Source: Streptomyces violens
Lineage (GTDB): Bacteria; Actinomycetota; Actinomycetes; Streptomycetales; Streptomycetaceae
Reading direction: 5' to 3'
Length of the DNA stretch: 64,000 bases
Assembly (NCBI RefSeq): GCF_000717745.1
Contig: NZ_JOBH01000003.1
Location: 372,001 to 436,000 of the forward strand
Shown here: positions 24,072 to 33,669 of the stretch, in pieces
How positions within the stretch are numbered: position 1 is the stretch's first letter
How the letters are laid out: each line of letters begins with the position of its first letter
Translations under genes and position numbers: made by a program
The notes under the pieces: generated by a model
What the model saw: only the letters and a program-made list of their open reading frames with translations
Told to the model about the DNA's origin: nothing
Databases searched by the model: none

Positions 24072-26092
24072 GCGAGCCCACCGATGCATCAACCGACAGC
24101 GTCCCCGGGCCGCGCACCACCCTGCCGCCTCCCTCCGCGACGGCCCCTGCCGGATCCCAGGGTGAACCGGGCGCCTCCCCAGAAGCTGAACCAGCCGCCG
24201 CGACCGGCTCGGCTTCACAGATGCGGTTCGTGGATGTGACCGGCCGCCGTGAAGCGGCCGGCAGGTCGATCCGGCTGCTCGACATGGCCCGGCGCCTGCC
24301 CCAGCTCGTCCGCCGGTCCCTGGCGCTCGCCTGGCGGGTGGACCGGCCGGCAACCGTGGGCCTCCTGGTCTGCCAGGCCCTCTCGGGCGTGATGCAAGCG
24401 ATGGGGCTACTCGCCATCAGTGGCACCCTGACTGCGCTGCTGTCCAGCGGGGACGTCTTCCACCGACTCATGCAGGCATGGCCGTCCCTGGCGCTTCTCG
24501 CCGGCACCGCCGGTGCGCGAGCGGTGATGGGGATCACCGTGAACTGGCTCTCCTCGCGGTTGGGCCCGCTGATGACACGCGAGGCCGAGCAGATGCTCCT
24601 CGATGGCTGCACCGAGGTAGAGCTGTGCGCGTACGACGAGCCGGACTTCAACCGCGACCGGGAAGCCGCCGACCGCGGCGCGCAGGTCACCGGGGACCTG
24701 ATCAACGAAGGACAGGACCTGATCGCGTCGAGTGCCTCGTTCCTCGCCGGAGCATTCGTGCTGGCCGGGGTCCATCCCGTGCTACTGCCGCTGTTGGTGG
24801 CCGCCAGCCTGCCCCAGGCCGTCTCCCAGGTCAGCGCCGCGCGGGTGCGCTACCTGGCCAACCTCCGCTCCAACGGTGATTACCGGATGCTGTCGGTGCT
24901 GCGTTGGCACATCTACACCAAGGACGCCGCCGACCAGATCCGCGCCGGCACCATGGCCCCGTTTCTCTCCGGGCGGTACCGGCAGACAGTCGCCCGGATC
25001 AACCGGGAGGACCGGGCCGCGGCTAACAAGGGGGCCCGCATGTCCCTGATCGGCGCGGCGTGCGGGGGCCTGGGATCAGCGATTGTGTGGGCTGCCGTGG
25101 TGGGCCTGCTGGCGACCGGCCGGATCAGCGTCGGCCACGCGGGTACAGCGGTCTTCGCCCTCCAGACAGTGGGCCAGTCCGTCCGCGGCCTCGTCTCCGT
25201 TGGCTCCCGGGCCATGCGCACGGGGCTGTACATGGATGACTGGAACAACTTCCTGGAGAAGGCCGGCGGGTTCCGCATGCGCCGGGGCACCTACCGACCC
25301 GAGCCGCCGAAGAAGATCGAGATCAAGTCGGTCTTCCACCGCTATGCAGGCAAGGACCGGGATGCGCTCTCGGACGTCTCGCTCACCCTGCGCCAAGGCC
25401 AGGTGACCGCCCTGGTGGGCTTCAACGGCTCGGGGAAGTCGACGTTGTCAAAGTTGGTCAGCGGGTTGTACTTGCCCACGGACGGACAGGTGCTGTGGGA
25501 CGGCACCCCCACCAGCGATGCCGACCCGCAGGCGCTGTGGCAGCAAGTGGCCCTGGTGCCACAGGACTACGCGCACTGGCCGCTCACGGTGCGGGAGAAC
25601 ATCACCCTCGGGCAGCCCTCACCGCGAGGCGACGAGGCGGTCCGTGAAGCGTGCGAGGCCGCCGACGCTGACGAAGTCGTCGACAAACTCGGCGCCGGGC
25701 TGGACACCCTCCTCGCCCGTGAGTGGCTCAACGGGGAAGAGCTGAGCGGCGGCCAGTGGCAGCGAATCGCTCTCGGGAGGGCGTTTTTCCGCGAGGCCGG
25801 GCTCCTGGTTCTCGACGAGCCGACCGCGAACCTGGACCCCCGCGCCGAGTACCGGATCTTCCAGCGACTTCGGGACCTGGCCCGTGACCGGGCGGTGCTG
25901 CTGGTAACCCACCGCATCACCAACGTTGCCGTGGCCGACCGGATCGTGGTCCTCGACGAGGGACGGATCGTGCAGGAAGGCACCTATCAGGAGCTCTCCA
26001 GCCAGCCGGGCCTCTTTCAGCAACTGCTGTCTTACCAGGTCTCCTCCGACGCCTCCCTGAGCGAAGGAGGGCAGCACCAGGCACACACCTGA
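24068..26092 (+). CDS. ABC exporter, fused membrane and ATPase domains
   Basis: 674 residues. A Pro/Ala-rich N-terminal 50 residues lead into a six-helix exporter domain (residues about 95-380), then a nucleotide-binding domain with Walker A GFNGSGKST, Q-loop LVPQDYAHWP, signature LSGGQWQR, Walker B LLVLDEPTANLD and the H-loop in LVTHR. Such half-transporters export peptides or lipids as homodimers and are frequent in lanthipeptide and other peptide clusters of Streptomyces. There is no peptidase C39 domain, so leader removal would need another protease. The gene is coupled to the peptide at 23949. Confidence 0.88.
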   Translation: MSEPTDASTDSVPGPRTTLPPPSATAPAGSQGEPGASPEAEPAAATGSASQMRFVDVTGRREAAGRSIRLLDMARRLPQLVRRSLALAWRVDRPATVGLLVCQALSGVMQAMGLLAISGTLTALLSSGDVFHRLMQAWPSLALLAGTAGARAVMGITVNWLSSRLGPLMTREAEQMLLDGCTEVELCAYDEPDFNRDREAADRGAQVTGDLINEGQDLIASSASFLAGAFVLAGVHPVLLPLLVAASLPQAVSQVSAARVRYLANLRSNGDYRMLSVLRWHIYTKDAADQIRAGTMAPFLSGRYRQTVARINREDRAAANKGARMSLIGAACGGLGSAIVWAAVVGLLATGRISVGHAGTAVFALQTVGQSVRGLVSVGSRAMRTGLYMDDWNNFLEKAGGFRMRRGTYRPEPPKKIEIKSVFHRYAGKDRDALSDVSLTLRQGQVTALVGFNGSGKSTLSKLVSGLYLPTDGQVLWDGTPTSDADPQALWQQVALVPQDYAHWPLTVRENITLGQPSPRGDEAVREACEAADADEVVDKLGAGLDTLLAREWLNGEELSGGQWQRIALGRAFFREAGLLVLDEPTANLDPRAEYRIFQRLRDLARDRAVLLVTHRITNVAVADRIVVLDEGRIVQEGTYQELSSQPGLFQQLLSYQVSSDASLSEGGQHQAHT

Positions 26093-26178
26093 GCCGCCCA
26101 CCCCGAGCGGTCACACGCTGCTCAGCCGTGCTCGACATCCGTGTTCCCCTCCTGTCCCCATGGCCCCGAGGTGATGAC

Positions 26179-27276
26179 ATGCCGCCCAGCCGCTCCCTCA
26201 TCCGCGACACCGTCGAGGCGTACCTCGTACGCCACCCGAACGAGCGCACCGCTCTGACCCCGCTGCTGAAGGCCCTCGCCCATCCCGCCGACCCCACTAG
26301 CCGCACCGCCTTCCCCGGCCACGTGACCTGCAGCGCCCTCGTGATCGATGAGGCCGGCCGGGTGCTGCACATCCATCACCGGGCCAGCGGCAAGGCCCTC
26401 GCCCCCGGCGGCCACACCGAGCCCGGCGACGAGACGCTCGCCGCAGCGGCCCTGCGCGAGCTGCACGAAGAGGCCGGCATCCCTCCGCACGCAGTGGCCG
26501 CCTGGCCCGGCTACGACGGTGCACCCTTGGACATCGACGTCCACGACATCGACGCCAGCCCGGCCAAGAAAGAACCGGCCCACCAGCACTACGACCTGCG
26601 CTTTGTCTTCCGGCTCCTAGGTGAGGGGGCCATCACCCTCCAGACCGAGGAGGTATCCGGGTGGGAGTGGCGCCCCGTCGACCGCGTTACCGCGCCGACA
26701 CTGAGGGAGAAGCTGCTCAAGCTCGGTTCGCCCACCCCCGTGGCCGAGCCGCCGAACACCTCGGAGTGTCTCGTAGGGGGCACCGAGTCCGCGGGATCGG
26801 GCCGTCCACCGGCCGTGCAGGCGAAGGCACCGAGCGGGACCGTCCTGAACGTCATCGGTGTCCATCTCTACCTGGAGGATGCCGAGGGACGGGTACTGCT
26901 CGGACTGCGCCATCCCGACTCGGCATACGCCGGATCGATGCACCACTTCCTGGCGGGCCACTGCGAGCAGGAAAGCGCTGTCTCGTGCCTCGTGAGGGAA
27001 GCGCGGGAGGAGGCCGGACTGTTAATCGATCCCATCGATGTTGATCTCGCGCACGTCGTGCATCTCGTGGATACGCCCGGCGACCGGCCACGGATGCAGA
27101 TGGTCTTCCGGGCGCGTGCGTGGTCGGGCACGCCGGAGGTCCTGGAGCCCGACAGGTGCATCAGCTGGGGCTTCTGGCACCCGCAGAGGCTTCCCGAGCA
27201 GGTCGTGCCCTATACCCGCGCAGCCATCGAAGGCATCCGCGCCGGCTGCCTCTACACCGAGCTGGGGTGGACATGA
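26179..27276 (+). CDS. tandem NUDIX-domain protein
   Basis: 365 residues from ATG 26179 with GAGGTGA upstream. Two NUDIX domains: the first box ends in RELHEEAGI and has the full Gx5Ex7REUxEExGU pattern; the second ends in REAREEAGL but its first acidic position is Ser (GHCEQES), so it may be weak or specialised. NUDIX proteins cleave nucleoside-diphosphate-linked compounds. The next gene starts inside its stop (ATGA), tying it to the methyltransferases. Confidence 0.85.
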   Translation: MPPSRSLIRDTVEAYLVRHPNERTALTPLLKALAHPADPTSRTAFPGHVTCSALVIDEAGRVLHIHHRASGKALAPGGHTEPGDETLAAAALRELHEEAGIPPHAVAAWPGYDGAPLDIDVHDIDASPAKKEPAHQHYDLRFVFRLLGEGAITLQTEEVSGWEWRPVDRVTAPTLREKLLKLGSPTPVAEPPNTSECLVGGTESAGSGRPPAVQAKAPSGTVLNVIGVHLYLEDAEGRVLLGLRHPDSAYAGSMHHFLAGHCEQESAVSCLVREAREEAGLLIDPIDVDLAHVVHLVDTPGDRPRMQMVFRARAWSGTPEVLEPDRCISWGFWHPQRLPEQVVPYTRAAIEGIRAGCLYTELGWT

Positions 27277-28576
27277 CCGTCGAGGCGACCGGCGAAGCGC
27301 CCCGGGCCGGCACTGGGGACAGCATGCTTCCACGACAGGGCACAGCAGCAGACCCCGCGGGCGATTCTGCCGCTGCTCGGGCGGCGATGGTCGCCCGGCT
27401 GGAGGCGGACGGCGACCTCGGCCCCGGCCCGGTGCGCGAGGCGCTGCTCGCCCTGCCCCGCGAGGTATTGATGCCACAGGCGTACGTGCGGCGCAGCGCC
27501 GCCGATGAGATGCCGCCGCGCTGGGAACTGCTGGACTGGGCCGAGCCGGATGACCGTGAGGAACTTCTCGCGGTGCTGCACGGTGGCCAGAGCGTCCTGA
27601 TCCAACACGACGGCGAGCCCCTTCTCGGCCGGCCGCGCCGGGGCCGGTCCGGCGGGGGCATGACGTCGATGTCGACCGTGATGAGCCTGACCTCCTCCCT
27701 CCTGGAGGAGTTGGCCCTCCGGCAGGGGCACCGGGTGCTCGACATCGGTACCGGCGCCGGCGTGACCACGGCGGTGGCCTGTCATGTCTGCGGAGATCAG
27801 ACCGTGGTCACACTCGACCGGGACCCGCACGTAACCGAAGCCGCCCGAGCACGTCTGGGAGCCCTCGGGTACGGGCCGACCCTGGTCAGCGGAAACGGCG
27901 AACACGGCTGGCCACAGCAGGCCCCGTACGACCGGATCCTGATCACCTACGCCCTGCCGTACGTGCCGCAGGCATGCGTGGACCAACTGGCCCCCGGAGG
28001 GCGGTTGCTGGTACACGTCACCACCTCCTCACCGTCCTGGCCTGCGCTGGCCGTCGTTACCCGAAAGCCTGACGGGCGACTTCAGGCTCAGCTGCGGGCC
28101 GTGGAGTACGCCCACCGCGCCGGGCACGGCATGAACCGGCTCTACCTCTCCGCAGCCTTCCGTCAGCGCATCGCGGCCGGTTGCGCCGAGGAGTCGGAGG
28201 CTCGTGCCTTCCGCTCGGTACAGGCGCCGCCGCCGGACGAGGCCCGCGGTTTCTGGCTCGCACTGGACGCGTTGCACCCGGGCCTGGTGCGGCACTGGGG
28301 AGCTGGGGGGCTGGTGTCGGCGCACCTCGCTGCGGCTCCTGGGTGTCTGCCCACCCGGACCGCACTGGTGCCTGGAGCATCACCACCGGCGGCCCACGCG
28401 ACATCTGGGGCGAAATTCACGAGACCGCCGCACGTTGGCGGGCCGCCAGCGCGCCCGCGGTCTACCACCTCGCTTTCGAAGAAAGCGGGAAACAGCGCGT
28501 GAGCGCGGGCAACGGGCCGAGCGCCCTGACCTGGCGACTGCCCGTTCCGCCCACCGCCACCGTCCACCACCGCTGA
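27273..28576 (+). CDS. isoaspartyl-methyltransferase-like protein (FxLD-system type), apparent frameshift
   Basis: Start ATG 27273 overlaps the NUDIX stop. The SAM site is GHRVLDIGTGAGVTTAVA and YDRILITYALPYVPQACVD follows, as in protein L-isoaspartate O-methyltransferase relatives used in lanthipeptide and graspetide pathways. The starting frame would stop at 28502, but from about 28320 the coding bias and a sensible C-terminus (GAWSITTGGPRDIWGEIHET onward) continue in another frame to TGA 28576. The switch falls near a run of six G at 28307-28312; one missing G would restore a single protein of about 434 residues. Sequencing error, recent mutation or recoding cannot be separated here. Confidence 0.7.
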
Positions 28577-28590
28577 TGAGGAGAGCACCT

Positions 28591-30916
28591 GTGGCATACG
28601 ACCGCTCGGACTGGTCGAAGCACTACGACGAGGGCCGCGGTTTCCGCCCGTTGCGCGACGTGGAGCGCGACTTGCTCACCCGGCACACCTCCGCACCCGA
28701 CGGCGGCCGGGCGCTGGATGTGGGCTGCGGCACCGGCGAACTCGCCGCCCACCTCGCCGAACTCGGCTACGAAGTCGATGCCGTTGATTTCGCCGAAGGG
28801 GCCCTGGCCCGCGCCCGCAAAGAGCAGGACGGCGCCGAGGGGGTGCGGTGGTTGTGCCTGGACATCGAGCACGACGACCCGGCCGGGCTGAACGACGACG
28901 GCTACGACCTGATCACCATGCGCCTGATGCTCGCCTTCGTGGGCGATCGCACCCGAGTGGTGCGCAGCCTGGCGAATCGGCTGCGTCCCGGTGGCGCCCT
29001 GGTTGTCATCACACCCGTAGCGGCGAACACCCCTGAGGAGCGGCGGCGCATCGCCCTGGACGAGCACGAGATCGACCTGCTCACTGAAGGCTGGGCACAG
29101 GTGGAGCGGTGCGACGCGGACGGGCTCGCGTTCCTGGTCCTGCGCGCTCCGGTCAGTTCCTTCAAGGCGGTGGAGAAGGGCCGCCCGGAGCCGCAGGCAG
29201 TCCTCGGCGCGTGCGCCGTGGTCACCGACGACTGCGGGCGGGTCCTGCTCGGGCGCTCCGCCCGCGGCATGTGGGAACTCCCCGGCGGTCGCGTCGAGAA
29301 CGGCGAATCTGCTCAGGCAGCGGCCGTACGGGAACTGGCCGAGGAGGCTGGCCTGAGCGCACGTCTTGAGGATGCGCACCTGCTAACGATCCTCCACGAT
29401 GATCGCGCCGATGTCCGTCGCGTATCGGCGGTGGTCCGCATCACCGCTTGGACAGGCGCCCCACGGGTGTCCGAGCCGCACCGCTTCACCCGCTGGGAGT
29501 GGCACGACCTGCATACCCTGGCCGGCCTCGGGCCCGTCTTCACGCCCTCCGCGCAGGCGCTGGAGGCGGTGTGGCCGGGCGTCCTGCCCGGCCTACCGCC
29601 CGTGCACTCCTACCCTCACGCCGATGGTCCCCCCGCCGTCGGCGGCGAGCCGGCCGAGGCTGTCCGGCTTCGTCAGAAGATGGCCGACGCCGTGATCGCC
29701 AAGGGCCGGGCACCCTCGGCGCCCGTTCAACAGGCGCTGCGCACCGTGCCCCGGCACCGCTTCACCCCCGAATCCCCGCTGAGCACCGCCTACGACGACG
29801 ACCTGGCCGTCGTCACCCGCCGCGACGAATCCGGTACGGCGCTCAGCTCGGTCTCGGCCGCCTGGCTCCAAGCCGACATGATCGAGCACTTCCACCTCGA
29901 GCCGGGCATGACCGTCTTCGAGGCCGGCTCAGGCGGCTACAACGCCGAGCTGATGGCCCACGTCACCGGCCCGGCAGGGCGGGTGATCACCGTAGACCTC
30001 GACCCTTACGTCATCCGCCGCACCCGGCGGCTGTGCGCCGAGGCCGGCAGTGGCCGGGTCACCGCCGTGCTCGGCGACGGCAGCCTCGGCGCTCCCGACC
30101 ACGTCCCGGATGAGGGGTTCGGCGGCATGGTCATCACCCACAACGTGTGGGACATCGCGCCCGCCTGGCGGGAGCAGCTGGCCGAGGGCCGGTACCTCGT
30201 CCTCCCGCTGGAAATGCACGGCTACACGCGTGCGATCGCTTTCCAGCGGCAGGGTGACGTGCTGCACGCGCGCGACTGGACCGTGTGCGGATTCGTGAGG
30301 GATCAGGGCGCCGCCGCCCGCGCCACGCAGACGGTCACGCTCGCCGACGGACGTCTGAAGCTTCCACGACGGCCCGGCGCTGGAGACGACCAGGCTCGAG
30401 GAGGCACTGCACGGTGAGCGATACGAGGCGCCCACCGGGGTGGTCATGCCGGGGATGTGCCCCTTCGACACGCTGCAGGTGTACGCGGCCACCACCCTGC
30501 CGGACCACTGCCGCCTCACCACCGACCGCTCCTCCAGGACTCCCCTCGTGGTCACCGGAGGTGAACACCTGCCCGCCCTTGTCGCCGACGGGTCCCTGGC
30601 CTACCTGACCACCGTCCAGCTCCACAAGGGCGAGACGCCGCCCGAAAGTCGCTGGGAGTTCTATGCGCACGCCTACGGCCCGGCCGGGCCCGCTCTGGCG
30701 GACCGGCTGATCGACTGCGCACAGCAGTGGGACCGGCATGTCCGCCACACCGGCTACCCGCCGATGACCGCCCATCCAGCAGGTACGCCCGACCAGGACC
30801 TGCCCGCCGGGCACGTGTTGGACAAGGCGGCCTCCCGCCTGGTCTTCCAGTGGCCAGGCGGCTCGGCGGATGCCCGGCCGGCGGCTCTGACCGCGGCAGG
30901 CAGCACACGTGAGTGA
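28591..30916 (+). CDS. methyltransferase - NUDIX - FxLD-type isoaspartyl methyltransferase fusion, apparent frameshift
   Basis: GTG 28591 follows GAGGAGA; ATG 28576 is also in frame. Domain 1 (residues 1-190) is a class I methyltransferase with ALDVGCGTGELAAHLAELG. Domain 2 (about 200-330) is NUDIX with a box ending RELAEEAGL. Domain 3 (from about 350) is an isoaspartyl-type methyltransferase (TVFEAGSGGYNAELMAHVTG). The open frame stops at 30417, but the FxLD-type tail (GVVMPGMCPFDTLQVYAATT, then DGSLAYLTTVQLHKGE) continues in the +1 frame to 30916. The break lies near 30361-30368 (CTTCCACG); removing one C joins the frames. I know no described protein with this three-domain order. Confidence 0.72.
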
Positions 30917-31094
30917 CGGCGAGGCGTTCACCCACGCGGCCGCCGACACGCTGGTCCTCGCCTACGGCGCCCACGGTGAGTGCGAGCGACAGGCGGCCGA
31001 CCCGACTCAATTCGCACGATCGGTCCTCCTGGCCGGCCCGGACGACCACCAGAGCCCCGCGCTGCTGCCTCGAAACCCTAGGCTCAGCTACTGA
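30909..31094 (+). CDS. possible small protein after the fusion methyltransferase
   Basis: 61 codons from GTG 30909, overlapping the end of the fusion gene. Third positions are G/C-rich through EAFTHAAADTLVLAYGAHGE. No recognised motif. The overlap speaks for translation, the lack of relatives I can name against; low certainty. Confidence 0.35.
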   Translation: MSDGEAFTHAAADTLVLAYGAHGECERQAADPTQFARSVLLAGPDDHQSPALLPRNPRLSY

Positions 31095-31172
31095 TCATTC
31101 CAGGGCGCCGTCTGCAATGCCGGCGGTGCCCCGGAGCTCCAAGGAAGACCACGTGTGGAAGGAGGGCGCGCG

Positions 31173-32024
31173 ATGGAGATCGTGGTCGCCTCACAGAACG
31201 TCTCCCGAGGCGGGATACGGAGCGGAAACGGCGACCCGCAGGACCGGTGGCCCGTCATCGCGGAGGCGCTGACCTCCGTCTCGCCGGACATCGTCCTGAT
31301 ACAGGAGGCAGAGGGCTGGAGCGCCGATGCGGCCCGGCAACTGGTCCGGGCCGAGACCGACTTGGACATGGACGGCATCCTCAGCCCGAGCCGCACGGGG
31401 CTTGGGCCGGCCCTGCTGTACCGGCGGGAGACACTGGGCCGCCGCCAGTACGTCAACAGCGACTTCAGTCTCGACGAGACGCACCACGGCTACACGACGG
31501 TCGGCTGGTCCCTGCCGACCGCTCTGCCTGCCCTGCTGTGCGCCGGCAGCGTGCACTTCACGCCGTACGACGCGACGAAGGCCAAGCAGGAGGCCAACTT
31601 CGTGGCCTCGCGCGTACACCGCGCGGGCGGTGGCTACGCCATCCTCGGCGGGGATGTGAACTTCGCCCCGCAGGACGGTCCCGAGCCCGACCTGACCATG
31701 ATGCGGCCCTACAACCGCGGCTCCCGGCTCCTGCCCTCCGTCAACGGCGAGCCACCCCGAGCTGACCGGTCCGTGGCCCAGGTCCTGGCTGACAACGGGT
31801 TCGTGGACGTCGCCCGACACCTCCACCAGGCGACCGGGGACGAGGCCCTGATCGCGCCAACGGCGGGCGGCCTGCGCATCGATCAGATCTGGGTTTCCGG
31901 CGCGCTCGCACCGTGCATCATCGACTACGGAGTGCTGGACCACGGTGCGTCCGATCACCCTGGGCTTTGGACTCGGCTGGACCTGTCGCGGGCAGCAACC
32001 GACGACGTGTGGGAGTACGTGTGA
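31173..32024 (+). CDS. endonuclease/exonuclease/phosphatase-family protein
   Basis: 283 residues from ATG 31173 with GGAGG upstream. The metal-dependent phosphodiesterase fold is shown by VVASQNVSRGG, IVLIQEAEGW (metal Glu), LGGDVNFAP (Asp/Asn), and a C-terminal DHGASDHPGLW with the catalytic Asp-His. The substrate may be a nucleotide, phospholipid or nucleic acid. It is on the same strand as the methyltransferases, 250 bases beyond them, so it may or may not belong to that transcript. It ends next to an IS remnant, which likely marks a cluster boundary. Confidence 0.8.
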   Translation: MEIVVASQNVSRGGIRSGNGDPQDRWPVIAEALTSVSPDIVLIQEAEGWSADAARQLVRAETDLDMDGILSPSRTGLGPALLYRRETLGRRQYVNSDFSLDETHHGYTTVGWSLPTALPALLCAGSVHFTPYDATKAKQEANFVASRVHRAGGGYAILGGDVNFAPQDGPEPDLTMMRPYNRGSRLLPSVNGEPPRADRSVAQVLADNGFVDVARHLHQATGDEALIAPTAGGLRIDQIWVSGALAPCIIDYGVLDHGASDHPGLWTRLDLSRAATDDVWEYV

Positions 32025-32172
32025 ACGGGCGCAAAGTTGCGTCGAATGCAGCGGCGAGGCCGGACCAGGCTGCGGGCCATGAGGGCGATGACGGCGGTGT
32101 TCATCATCGCTTCCGCGTGCGCGGGCTCGCGCACATAGTCTCTGACCAGCCGTCTCGCCTGATCCACCAACT
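32014..32172 (-). pseudogene. C-terminal remnant of an IS5-like transposase
   Basis: The minus strand reads LVDQARRLVRDYVREPAHAE then MMNTAVIALMARSLVR, the typical end of IS5/IS4-type transposases found throughout Streptomyces. The rest of the element, including the DDE core and terminal repeats, is missing. It abuts the end of the phosphodiesterase gene. Confidence 0.6.
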
Positions 32173-32202
32173 AATTGAACGACCCACACTCCAACGCCTG
32201 GG

Positions 32203-32436
32203 CAGGAGCACGAAGCGCTGCGTGCGGCCGCCCGTCTGCCGGACGATGAGCCTCGCACGCTCGCGGACTACCTCCTCGCCGAGACTGAGCGGCGCTGTCC
32301 GTACCGCTGGTGGGGCACCGTGCGCTGTTCCCAGGTCCGCGCTCGCCTCGGCCGTGCCCTGTATGAGCGCCAGGATCGCCAGAGGGGCCGGCCGTGCCGG
32401 TCCCCTCAACGTTGTCTGAGGCTGCCGCGCACCTAG
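32203..32436 (+). pseudogene. gene fragment without a start codon
   Basis: An open plus-strand frame with good third-position bias reads EHEALRAAARLPDDEPRTL and RRCPYRWWGTVRCSQVRARL, ending at TAG 32436, but it has no start and begins at the IS remnant. It is probably the 3' end of a gene cut by the insertion. No family recognised. Confidence 0.35.
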
Positions 32437-32562
32437 GCGCGACCACGGCTCCCCTGGCTGTGCGGCCCGTGTTGGGTTCCCACATGCGCGCACGTCACAC
32501 CGTGTCCGCACGGTAGGGAATCCTTCGAACCTCAAGGGGATGTGGCGGCTGGTGTTCTTTGG

Positions 32563-33312
32563 TCAGCAGGTGACGACGAGGCCCGTACTGACTTGGCAGT
32601 TGGCCGAGGATCGGATGCTGTGACCGTCGGTGACGCGGGGGACGGCGCTGCCGTAGCGCGCGGTGGTGGTGAGAGGCCCGAGTGCGAGCAGGTTGTTGGT
32701 GGTGGCGGTGAACCGGGCGGTGGCTGTGCGGGTGCCGGTGTAGCGCACCACGCAGTTGATGATTTTGTTCCTTGTGCCCGCTGCTGTCCGCACGTCACAG
32801 CCGGTCCCACTGGTGAAGCTGAGGCTCCGTGGGAGGTTGATGATCGCTGAGACCGATCCCGCTCCGTTGTCCTGGCGGGCTGCAACGCTCAGCGTGTAGG
32901 TGATACGCCCTCCGACAGCCACCCCGCGCGGTGCAGAGAGCCGGAGCGAGACCCCCTTGATCTCGATGGGGTCGGGAGCCTCCGAGGGCCACTCGCAGCG
33001 CCCCTCAAACGGCGCGCCCCGCTCGTCGGCGACGAATACCAGCGGCGGGTTCGCGAGGGCGCAATCCTTCTCGTACGCGTAGTGGTTGCTGCAGTGCCAG
33101 AACTTGCTGAGATCCTCGTGCTCGAATGTCCCGTCGGAAGCCGGACAGTCGAAGTCCTCTTGGGCGAGGGCGGCGCGGGCTGGGACAGCCTGCGCGGAGA
33201 CCGGGGCCAGCACGCTGGCCAGGAGCACCAGCATCACCGCTACCGCCCACAGCCGCCGGGCCGGCCCCCCGCGGAACCGTCCAGTGATTAAGAACCCACT
33301 GTTGCTGTGCAC
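32563..33312 (-). CDS. secreted protein with peritrophin-A-like chitin-binding domain
   Basis: 249 residues from GTG 33312 with AAGGAGAG upstream. A signal peptide is clear (LWAVAVMLVLLASVLAPVSA, cleavage near AQA). Residues about 50-115 have the Cys/aromatic spacing of a CBM14/peritrophin-A domain (FDCPASDGTFEHEDLSKFWH, then CSNHYAYEKDC and GRCEWPSEAP). The rest is a beta-sandwich of the DUF11 type (GGRITYTLSVAARQDNGAG). CBM14 is common in animals and rare in bacteria. It probably binds chitin or another surface polymer outside the cell; no catalytic domain is present. Confidence 0.7.
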   Translation of the reverse strand: MHSNSGFLITGRFRGGPARRLWAVAVMLVLLASVLAPVSAQAVPARAALAQEDFDCPASDGTFEHEDLSKFWHCSNHYAYEKDCALANPPLVFVADERGAPFEGRCEWPSEAPDPIEIKGVSLRLSAPRGVAVGGRITYTLSVAARQDNGAGSVSAIINLPRSLSFTSGTGCDVRTAAGTRNKIINCVVRYTGTRTATARFTATTNNLLALGPLTTTARYGSAVPRVTDGHSIRSSANCQVSTGLVVTC

Positions 33313-33669
33313 AGGGAACCTCTCTCCTTGGTCAGGTCGGGCCCGCCAACGCTCAGGGGCGGGTGCGCCGCTGTCCCGGGACGGGGTCGCTGGCCGTCCG
33401 AAGCAGTCGGGGCCCATCCATCCAATCGGCAGCAGATGGGGCTCCAGCGGGAAGCGAAAACTCCGAGCAGCGAATGAGCCACGGCCAAGGGAGTTTCTGA
33501 GAAAACTTGCGTACCAGCGCCTTGGTCAGCGGCCGTCACACCGTCAGCCCGCTCAGCTTGTAAGCGACCGATACCGCGTCACTCCCACCGGTGAACGGCA
33601 GCGTTCAAACATCAGGGAGCGTGATCGGAAAGGCCCGGCGCAGCCTTTGAGAAGGTGTCGCCCAGCGTC
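33313..33669. other. intergenic stretch without a convincing gene
   Basis: Between a gene starting leftwards at 33312 and one ending at 33670. Open frames here lack third-position bias. It holds the promoter of the secreted protein and possibly degraded coding sequence; nothing recognisable. Confidence 0.4.

Noticed and set aside
24068..30916. Lanthipeptide cluster
   Set aside because: FxLD-type methyltransferases and an exporter suggest it, but no LanB/LanC/LanM/LanKC-type gene and no Cys-containing precursor are present.
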